Assembly: GCA_011316305.1 (NCBI GenBank)
Contig: SAUG01000169.1
Coordinates: 1 to 64,000 of the forward strand
DNA: 64,000 nt
DNA from: Rusavskia elegans
Taxonomy: Eukaryota; Ascomycota; Lecanoromycetes; Teloschistales; Teloschistaceae
Direction: 5' to 3'
Positions 54,895 through 64,000 of this stretch are shown here, in pieces. A model generated the notes under the pieces. The model worked only from the letters and a program-made list of their open reading frames with translations. It was not told the origin of the DNA and did not search any database. Each line of letters begins with the position of its first letter. The stretch's first letter is position 1. The position numbers were made by a program, and so were the translations under genes.

Positions 54895-55865
54895 CGTTAA
54901 AAGATATTTTAATATATAAAAATATTATAAAACCGATTCGTAGACGTCTAGAAAAGACTAGAGGTAGTAGAATCGTATAAAAAAAAAGGAAATCTACTAG
55001 TATAGTAGTAAAAATAATAGTCTAGAGTAATATATTCTAAATAGTCCAGCTAATTAATCGATAGAAATATAAATAGAAAGCTAGTACCGTCGCTTTCCGA
55101 AATATCCGTCGCTACTAGAAAAGTTTCGATAATCTAATTCTAAAGGTACTATTTACTAGATTATACCGCGAAACCTTTAAAAATATCGTTATAGAATTTT
55201 TTTCGGCCGGAATTATTAGAATATAGAATATAATATTAATAGTTCTATATAATTCTATAAGAGTATATATTATAATTTACCTAGTAAATAAATTTTTTAA
55301 TTTAATATATTACTATTTATATACGACTATATCTATATAGTTTAGATATTAATCTATTAGTAATTTATATTAAATAAATTACTATTTAAATTAAAGATTT
55401 TTTATTTATTAAAAATTTAATAAAGAACTTAAAAGTATAGCTAGAAAAAAATAAACTAGTTAATAATCGAATTCTATATAATTAAGAAATATAGGAAGGA
55501 AATAAATAGTTTAAATTTTTTCTAAAAAAGGATAATATAGATTTCGGCTATTATATTAGTTAGTATTAAATAAAATATATTACAATTTTATATTACCTCA
55601 ATTATTTACTATAATTAAAAGAAATAATATATCTAAAGTAATAATTATTTATAAAAACTATAGTATTCGACTATCTAATATAATTATAAATCGGATTAGA
55701 TCGGGTTTCTATTAGTTCCTATTTTATAATCCGATCTGATTTTTAATTCTAATATTAGAAACCGACCCGAACCGTTTAACAGGTCGGGTCGAACCGATTC
55801 GCTAGAACTCGAGTCGGATTCCCGAAGTACCGACGGAAATCTATACCGAAGTAGCCAGACTAATT

Positions 55866-58202
55866 TCGACTGTTCTATAATCGATTTTCCCGATTCCGAT
55901 TTTCGAATTTTTAGGAATTTTCTTGACTATATAGCGGCAGATAAAGTCTATTAATAGAAACGTTCTATTATTAATCCGATATCGCTTTATTTATATTTTT
56001 CTCTCGGATAGTCTGAACTATCTATTTTTTATAACCGAAATCTTTTAATTTTATACTCTAAACGCGTATAGTACGCTATAATTCTAGACGAATTTAAAAG
56101 AAAAAAGATCGAATATTATTTTTTCGATAAAAAAGATAGCTAGGCCTCTAATAGTATAAAGAAATTATAAAATTCTAGAATATCCTAGTCTTTATTCTAG
56201 ATTATACGAAATTACTCTATTACAATATCTAATAAAAAATATTTTGAATTAGTAGTAAAATAAAAGAGAAAATCTACAAATTTATCCTAAAATATACTAT
56301 TAAAGATATCTTTATTACCGAAATATTTCTTTTTTTCGAGCTAAAAATTGAATTTCTAACTTTTAATAAAGTCCTAGATCTATCAAAATTAGTCTATATA
56401 AATAGATAAGGCGTCGAACTTATAGAACTAATTTCTATAAAATTCGATCCATTTATAGTATTTTTTAAAGATTATCTTATTACTATACTTTTTAGATTTT
56501 TTAATTTTAAATTTTTTCGAAGTTTACGACGCACGCGAATACCTAATAGCTAGCCTAAAAAAATTAATTATTATCTAGATTATAGTTCGGATCTATTATA
56601 TAAAAAGTTTCAATTTTATATTATATTTTTAATAGGATATTCTTTTTTACTATTATTTAAACTTTTAAGATTTAAAGTTTTTTATTATTATCGGAATTGT
56701 CGCTATTATTTTTATTATTATTCGGATTATTCGGATTATTACTACTATTAGATAGCTAACCCGGATTAGAATTTCTAGAAATAAAAATCTCTAAAAAAAT
56801 CTTTCTATTAAATTATAACTAACTATTAGACGGCTGCTATTAACGGATTTTGTTGTCGGAAACGATAGAATCTTCCGACGGGATAATAATAAAATTATAA
56901 TAGAGTTCCGATTAGTTTTTTAGAGTAATAGAAAATAATCTAGAGTTTTCTTTATTAGGCGTTGGTAGTATAAACGGATTATTAAACTAATTTATAATAT
57001 CTATAACACGTAGACTTTAAAGCGTATTATTGCTTTTGGTTATTCTAGCGCTAGTTTAATATTGACCTGCCTAAAGTATTTTACTACGGCTTTAACTACT
57101 ATAAATACTACGTATATAATCGATATAGTTATAGTATAAATAATATATACCGAATTAAAAACGTTTAAAATAATAAATTAAAATTATAAAGTAAATAGTA
57201 ATTCGAAAATAGTATACGATTATAGATTAGATAAAAGATATATTATAGAATTCATTTATATTCCAGAAAAGCTAGAATATAGTCTAGTAATAAAAGGAAA
57301 AAAAAAGTAGAAAAGGATCGAGATCCGATACGCTAGCGACGTTCTAGCGACTAGACGGCGAGTTTCGTTTCCAAACGTTCCAATTATATTTCCAGAACCT
57401 ATAACGCGTTTGACGTTTATAATAAAGATATTTTTTTTTCTGAAAGATTTTTATAGCGCGATTAAAGTTAATATTTTTTTATATATCAAAGATATTAAAA
57501 ATAGTCTAATATTTTTCCGAGAAAAAATATAAAAAGATTTAGAATTGATATTTTTTTATAGTTATTAATTTTATTATAGAATTATTTTCGAAAGATTTTC
57601 ATACTATTGAAATAATCTCGTCTATAGTATTATTTCATTCATTTATTGGAACTTTTTTTAAAATCAATATATTAGCTATATAATATCTAATTTCCAATAT
57701 ATAAATAAATTTTACATATAAAATTCAAGGCTTGTTATATTATTTTAACGATAGTTAATTATTTGAAAATTTTATAGTCGTTCGTATCAATATACTATAA
57801 AAAATTAAAATGAATTTTTATATTACTTTTCTATTCTATTAAGCCGTCTAGTAAACCGATAAATAATTTATTTAAAAATATTAGTATTAGTAATTCTCTT
57901 AATACTAGAATTAAAATAGTATATTACTAAATGATATATTTCAAATTTATCAATTTTATATAGATTTATATAGTATAGAACTAGTCGTTTTTATTTCTAT
58001 AGATAAAATAAATAATAAGCTACGGTTTAAAAATAATAAATTCGTCGATTATAACGCTAATTTATAATAAATATATAAATAATATAATAAAAAATTAAAA
58101 AATTGGATAATAGTAAAATAAATAAAATGGTTATAAAATCCGTCGGTAAAGGAATTTTATATTTTATTAAACCGAATAACTAAATTTCTATAAATATTCA
58201 AA
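55866..58202. other. Unidentified RIP-degraded sequence
   Basis: AT-rich with stops in all frames and short TTATTATTCGGATTATT-type simple repeats near 56700. No terminal repeats or protein relic recognised. A few stretches (for example 57590-57800) keep more CpA/TpG than the surrounding block. Confidence 0.5.
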
Positions 58203-58654
58203 TGTTATAAACACCGGCGGCGTGACCTTAGGAACGCCGTAGTACTCAGTACAGCGCTAGATTCTCTATTACGCCTCGACAGGTAAGAAGGTACGGAAGG
58301 TCTTGGTATTAGTACTAAAGAATATCTTAGTAGTTTTAGTAAATAAGTACTATAAACTACCCGAATTTTAGTAGTTTTAGTAAATAAGTATCCCGAAATA
58401 AGGCTGTCTTAGTTATTTTAGTCGATAAACGACCTAAGTAATAGAGGATCTTATTTATCTATATAGATCCCGAACTCGACGCTTTTATAGCTTATATTTA
58501 ATTTATAAGTTATCGCTATATACTACTCTAGTAATTAAACTGATTTATTCTTATATTAATTTAAGTAATTACCCGTTGTACCTCCGTTTATAGATATACT
58601 AATAAGTCTAACTGACCCTTGGAAATACCGGAGCCCCCAGGTAGCCCTATAATA
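58203..58654 (+). mobile_element. Solo LTR of the same Ty3/gypsy family
   Basis: 452 bp, from TGTTATAA to CTATAATA, flanked by a perfect 5-bp duplication TCAAA (58198-58202 and 58655-58659). It is clearly homologous to the LTRs at 48185 and 54425, but its tandem-repeat zone is diverged and shorter. It keeps the ancestral TG at its 5' end. Formed by LTR-LTR recombination of an older insertion. Confidence 0.88.
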
Positions 58655-58847
58655 TCAAATAACTAAATTTCTATTTCTAAATCTATATAGATAGTTCGAT
58701 ATCGCTAATATATTCGTCCTAAATTCGTATCTAACTATCGGATAATTTAGTTTATATAATAATATTATTCGTCTAGATTTTTCAATTCTATTTACTATTT
58801 TCTAAATATACTGTTTCGTATATTAGTAGCCGTTTTTTTAGATTGAC

Positions 58848-61800
58848 TGTCGGATCGGATTGGGTTTCGAATCTAGATTAGCTAATCCGATCCGATCTAA
58901 ATTAGGTTATAGTTAAATCTAATTCGATTTAAATCGGATCGGATTTTTCTATAATTTAATCCGATTCGAATTTGGATCGAGATCAGATATCTAGATTCGA
59001 TCTATTAAAATACTAAAATGATATATAAAAGTACAATTTTAGTATTAAAATATAGTAATTTTCTACGTTATACTATCTATAAATCTCTATTTTTATCTAA
59101 TAATAGATTAAAGAGTTTAAATATTCCTAATATAAATATATACTATTTATTATTATCTTTTAAATAGTTAATACTATTCGTATTATTATTTAGTATCTAT
59201 ATATATATATATTATTTCTCTATAATAATATTATAGAATCGAAATATAAAATATCTAATATTTAATTAATTTGTTTTGATTTTGATATCCGGTAAATCAA
59301 TGGTTCGGTAAACAAATTAAGCGTTGGTATATCAATATTAAATATACGGTAGCAGAATTTATATTCCAATTTAATTAACGTAAATAACGGTTCTATAGAA
59401 TTTTAATTTAAATTTATTTAGTAATATAACGTTTTCTTCTACCGATAATTTAACTAACGTAGAAATTTTTACAGATAAATATACCTCGTAGTTATCGCTT
59501 TTTCTTTTTTTTCTTTTACTAGTAATATAAGCCTAAAAGCCTTTAAATATATATATATACTCCTGTAACAAATATAGCTATTAACTAAACCAGACGATAG
59601 TATCTATATCTATAATAATTAAATCTATCCGCTCGATCGTCGACTATTTCGTTATAGCTAGAGTAACCTATTTTAACTTCGATAAAGATCTCCTTTTTAC
59701 CGCTTTTAAAACGTACTATCTGATCTTTCTATCTCCCTTTAATTTAATCGATCGGGTAAAGCTTCTGGCTATAGTAGCCAGCGTACTATTTAGCGACACT
59801 TTTAAAGCTAGATAGGCTAAAGAGTATTTTAATAGCTTGGCGGAACGTTTAGATACGAGTTATACGATAAATATAGCCGAGGCGACGGACGTGGATTAGA
59901 CCGAAGACTACGAGTAACGAAGTTATACTTATATGGTAGAGGATTCGTATTCGCGAATAAAGAAAAAAAAAGTTAAATAGAAGTAATTAACTGCGCTGCA
60001 AATTTTTTTTACGTAATAAATATATCTTTAGCTGTAAAAATTTCTTTATATATAAATATAACAATCGTTGCCGTATATAACGTTGATAATATATATATAT
60101 ATATATAATAACTCAATATAACCCCAGATAGAAGCTTCTCACAAGGAAATATCTAATTTAAATATTAATCTTCGCTTTTTTATTTTCTAGATCGATATAT
60201 CTAAAAAAGATTTTTCTACTAGATCTCTATTAAGTAATATCTGATCTAGTTAATCTTAAAACTAGCTTTTAAACCGTTTTATAATCGGAATTCTAATTAA
60301 ATTTAATTTTTTATACAAAAAGTAATATTAGATTATTAAAAATATAGTAAATAAAATTCGAGCCGATTATTTAAAACTAGTATTTCGAAATAATAATAAA
60401 TTTATTTAATAGAATATAGATTACTATTAATATTTCTAATCATAGTAGTTTTATATTTCTATTACTATAGATATTAAAGATAGGATTTTAAAAAATATAG
60501 CTAATTTTCTATAGATATAAAAATCTTTAGTATAAAGATAATCGTTTTAGTAGAATAAAATCTACTGGATTGCTTTAATAATAGATAGTATATTTATAAT
60601 TATATATAAATATTATTTTAAATATTTTAACTATTTTATAACTTTTAGTTTTTTAAATATATCTATTATAAAAAAATATTATTCGACTAATAGTTACTAC
60701 GAATTTAAACGATATAATTTATAGTCTATTATTAGAATAATTTTAACTATATAAATAGTATATAGTAATATAAAAAGATAATATAAAGTATATTTATTTA
60801 ATAATAGAAGAAAAGCTATATTAAACTAGATTCTATTTTTAACTGAATCGTCTAGAATAAATATCTATATAAGATTTTCTTAGATCTAAATCTACTAGTC
60901 CGGACTATTAAAATCGCGAACTTTAAAAATCTATTATAAATATTTCGTCTGGATATATACCTAAATAAAAGTATATAATTTATAATAATTATTTTCGATA
61001 AATATATAACGATCCGTAATAGAATTAAATCTAATTTAAAAACTAAAGAACGTATTTTATTTGTATTAGATATTTAATTTTATTTATAGAAGATCGCGTA
61101 TTTAGAAATATTTATCTATTAGATTAATATATAGTTTTAATTTTGGAAATATATATTTAAATTTATATTTCAATCTATAAATAACTCCGGTCGTTTATAA
61201 TACTAAAAACTATTAATACCATTTAAAAATTTTCTAGTTTAAATAATAGCCAGCTAGTATTATTATTAATAATATTAGCTCTAATTTTATATTAAAAATA
61301 AAGTTTAAAAAGTATTTTAATCGATTTAATAGTCGATAGAATCGACTATAAAACTCGCTACTTTATCTGGTTTAGATAGTTAATCTAATAGTTTAAAAAT
61401 TTATTAAAATTATTAGATTATAAATATTAGGCGATAATTTTATTTTTTAGTTAGATAATAAGTAAATTATAGCTATTAGTATCGATTTGTCGAATAATAT
61501 AAAAAAGATAATATATATAGATAATATAAATTAAATATCTTTGATACTAATAGTATTTTTAGACGTACGCTATTATAGTCTATTTCGATACTTTTCTTTA
61601 ATATAAATTTTATTTTAAAAAACTTTAAAATAGTATTGATTCTAGTTTCTATACTAAAAACCTTTTTTAAGATTTATATATTCGATAGAATTCGATTTAT
61701 TTTATATTTTATAGAATATATCTACTTCGCTATATTATTTATAAGTTTTTTAAAGAAAATTAGCAGAATCTATAAATATAAAAGATTATCTTTAATATAG

Positions 61801-61865
61801 ATAAATAGTAATCTTTTCTTTTTATAAATAGTATTACGTCTATAATTCCACAAAAGTATATACGT
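58848..61865 (+). mobile_element. Second hAT copy, RIP-degraded and truncated
   Basis: The left end near CTGTCGGATCGG (58853) resembles the end at 43735. From about 60310 to 61860 the sequence is colinear with 44240-45790 of the first copy, including the LDYY and IIKKVIYIDN-like relics. Homology stops near 61865, where a different repetitive sequence begins. It carries an apparent foreign insert at about 59265-60145. Confidence 0.55.
59265..60145. mobile_element. Unclassified insertion inside the second hAT copy
   Basis: About 880 bp absent from the corresponding place in the first hAT copy (near 44090-44110). The sequence AAATATCTAAT lies on both sides, suggesting a target duplication of roughly 9-11 bp. 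It includes a (TA)n tract near 60090 and a more CpG-rich core at 59620-59930 that may be a degraded coding segment. Class unknown. Confidence 0.35.
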
Positions 61866-64000
61866 TTATTAATTAGATAAACGGATTAATAGTTTAGTCG
61901 GGTTAAAGCCGCTAGGGCCGTAGAGCCGTTTCTATTTAATAGGTCGGCTTTATCGAGTATATCGGCCCTTTTACTATATATATCGCTTTTTATATCTATT
62001 AGATAGCTTTTTTAATTAGTTATTAATATTTTTTATTAAATACTGCCTCGTCCCTCTCTTATAATTATTTATATAATAAAGACGCTTTATAATATTATAA
62101 TTCTATCTTTATAGCTATACGGAACTCGTTATAATAACCTATACTAGAATTCTTTTATTATTAAATAGCTTGAAATACGGTTACGGCTATAGCTAGACTC
62201 GAAAGTAATATCTTCTAGTATATAAAGATATTATATTTTAATAGTTTACTATATTAGTTTCGTTATTTCGCTCTATAGATCGAATCGATACTATTAAAAC
62301 GATAACGTCTAATATCTATAAAAAAAATAGAAAATCTTTTAAACTATAGTTTAGCTAGATAAATATCTATTTTATATTATATATAAATTAATATCTAAAT
62401 AAAATAGTTAAAATTTTATTTATAATAATATATTTAAAAGAGATAGCCTTTAATTAGATATAGTCCCGCGTAGAAGACTATTTTAATAACCCGGAAAATT
62501 AAAAGGAAAACAAAATAGTCTAGATTTTTAATAATTTTAGTAATCTAATTATAGCTATAAAAGAAGCCTTTAGAAATAATAATAAAGATAGAATAATAAA
62601 AAAGAAACTAATAGTTCTAAAATAGTAGAAATCGATAGCTATCTATATTATATAGATTAGAATATTAGCTTATAAAACGGACTAGAAAGATTTAACTCTA
62701 AAAGTCTATTTTTATAAAGAATTTAATAATAGAATTAAAGAAGCTAAAATAGTAACTAAAGAATCAAATTTACTAGTAGTATTGATTGAACTAGTAATAA
62801 ATATTAATACTAGATAATACGAATAGTATATAGATAAATAGACGTTTAATAAAATAGAACCCGCTAAAAGATAGTATAAAGGAAATCTAATAGAGTTTAA
62901 TACTATTAAAAATAAAAAATTATAGATTATAATTTATTATTTATATAAAAAGATAAAATACTTTAAAAAAAATTATCTAACTAAAGAAATAAAAGAGATA
63001 ACCGAATATTAGTTTAAAATAATAGAGAAATTACCCGAAAAAAAAGTTAGAAAATATATAACTAAATATTAGAGAGCCTGCTATAATAATAATTATCTTA
63101 TTTATTTATCTAATAAAAAAGGATTAGGATAGTATTCTACGAAACTAAAAAGAATTAAAAAAATAAAAAAACTAATTATAGAATTTAAACTATATAAAAC
63201 CGAAAAACCTTTTACTATAATATTTAAAGTTAAAATCGAAGATTATTAAATAATAGTTTTTATTAATGGAATAGAGGAAAATAAGATTATAAAAAGATTA
63301 TATAAAGAAATTAAAAGATATATCTAAAAATATCTATAGTAAAAGAATAGAGTTATAAAAATTAAAATTAAAATAAAAAATAAATTTATAGAAACTATAA
63401 ATTTCAGATTAGTCGAAAACCTTAAATAATATATTATTTTAAGAAATAAATAGAAAAAGTTTATTTTAGAAACGCCAATATAGAAAAGTATTATAGAAAG
63501 ATAAATAGAACTATAAACGATATATATTCCTATATATAAAAATCTTATATATAATAAACTCGATATTATATCTAATATAAATATAAATAGATCCGATACC
63601 TAAATAAAAGATTTAAAAGAAGAGGCGAAATATAGAAAACCAAAATTTAATAAAAATATTACTATCTATTATAATAATTAGCGATAAAATATAATAAATA
63701 CTAAAAAATAATCGAAGAATTATAGAAAGACTATATTAAGAAAATCTACTATAGTATAGTAAAAGAAATAGAATAAATCGAATACGATCCTATCTAGAAA
63801 TAGATATTAAATATAGTAGAAGAAACGCTAGATTCTATATTAAATATTTAACTAAAAAATAAAAAACTCGACTAGTTTCTATCTTTATTATAATAAGATA
63901 AAATAGCTGTAAAATTATAAAAGTTAATAGAAATCTTAGAAGATTTAGACGTAAGTTATAATATTAAAACCAAGGTAAAAACTACCGGGAAGTAGTAAAG
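61866..64000 (+). mobile_element. Partial gypsy-type element with Gag relic, running off the window
   Basis: After a GC-containing stretch (61900-61990) that may belong to an LTR or leader, a plus-strand Gag-like relic runs from about 62300. It contains the spacing F-N-N-N-K-D-R, LKQQKS, YIIQIRILAYKTD and LLVVLIELVININTR, which match the retrotransposon Gag capsid core, followed by a long lysine-rich degraded region to 64000. Stops are mostly TAG/TAA of RIP type. Neither LTR boundary could be fixed, so element length is unknown. Confidence 0.5.

Larger units (their letters stand above)
43731..55865 (+). mobile_element. hAT DNA transposon, RIP-degraded, interrupted by a retrotransposon
   Basis: Left end begins near AGGCCGTCGGATCGG (43731) and right end near TAGCCAGAC (55860). 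Both have CGGTTCGG-type subterminal repeats shared with the 500-bp element at 1763. Removing the nested retrotransposon (48185-54894 plus 5-bp duplication) leaves about 5.4 kb. The transposase relic lies on the plus strand: a segment near 45250-45400 with a LAYIINLVA-like motif (from the HxxNL box of hAT enzymes) and the C-terminal dimerisation region at about 46400-46620 reading SSVGIERTFSLIKK with conserved spacing. TAG and TAA stops interrupt it throughout. hAT transposases cut and paste through a DDE RNase H-like fold; this copy is inactive. Exact ends and the 8-bp duplication are uncertain. Confidence 0.65.
42770..64000. repeat. 21-kb RIP-mutated transposon block
   Basis: From about 42770 to the window end the sequence is extremely AT-rich, with stops, very often TAG, in every frame. 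Across inspected lines CpA and TpG are nearly absent while CpG persists (for example CGAATCGGTTCCGAC), the signature of CpA-to-TpA repeat-induced point mutation. It contains at least two hAT copies, one complete Ty3/gypsy element, a solo LTR and a partial gypsy element, described separately. Stretches at 42770-43730, 55900-58200 and parts of 59270-60150 are unidentified. No intact gene is present. Confidence 0.9.

Noticed and set aside
43721..55868. 8-bp target duplication of the hAT element (CTAAATAG vs CTAATTTC)
   Set aside because: Only 5 of 8 positions match and the differences are not RIP-type transitions, so it cannot be claimed.

Overview
The window looks like an accessory compartment of a filamentous ascomycete, most likely a dothideomycete. 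The evidence is short spliceosomal introns of about 45-180 nt with GT-AG ends and CTRAY-like branch points, fungal gene families, small secreted proteins, and transposon blocks destroyed by repeat-induced point mutation (RIP). The taxonomic placement is inferred from gene families, not from a marker gene. Multi-exon models were built by hand from splice signals, reading phase and family conservation.

Layout. 0-2.5 kb: an F-box-like pseudogene with two in-frame stops, then a 1.2 kb AT-rich RIP island holding a short hAT-like deletion derivative. 2.7-5.1 kb: an intron-containing tRNA-Ala(AGC), a broken class III sirtuin and an intact cupin protein. 5.1-18 kb: gene-poor, with two short secreted proteins, a FAD monooxygenase, a small helical protein, a damaged membrane-protein gene and a wrecked siderophore-transporter pseudogene. 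18-20 kb: a 632-residue secreted protein.

20.3-38.8 kb is the most interesting part, a probable uncharacterised biosynthetic gene cluster. The core enzyme is an NRPS-like protein with adenylation, thiolation and reductase domains (30.2-34.4 kb). Around it are a PhyH-type dioxygenase, a SAM methyltransferase, a membrane processive GT2 glycosyltransferase, an isopenicillin-N-synthase-type 2OG dioxygenase and a DHA1-type MFS exporter. The cluster is bracketed by two paralogous MFS transporters in opposite orientation that share internal exons of 114 and 133 nt. No cluster transcription factor was seen. A plausible reading is that an amino acid is activated, loaded and reductively released as an aldehyde or alcohol, then hydroxylated, methylated, possibly glycosylated and exported. 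The product cannot be read from sequence. 39.5-42.4 kb: an intact transaldolase with a GC-AG intron and an intact NmrA-like oxidoreductase.

42.8-64 kb: an AT-rich block almost without CpA/TpG dinucleotides but still rich in CpG, as RIP leaves it. It contains a hAT element (about 43.73-55.87 kb) interrupted by a 6.7 kb Ty3/gypsy chromovirus-type retrotransposon with 470 bp LTRs and a CGTTA target duplication. It also holds a solo LTR of the same family (TCAAA duplication), a second truncated hAT copy, and the start of another gypsy-type element that runs off the window. All reading frames there are destroyed.
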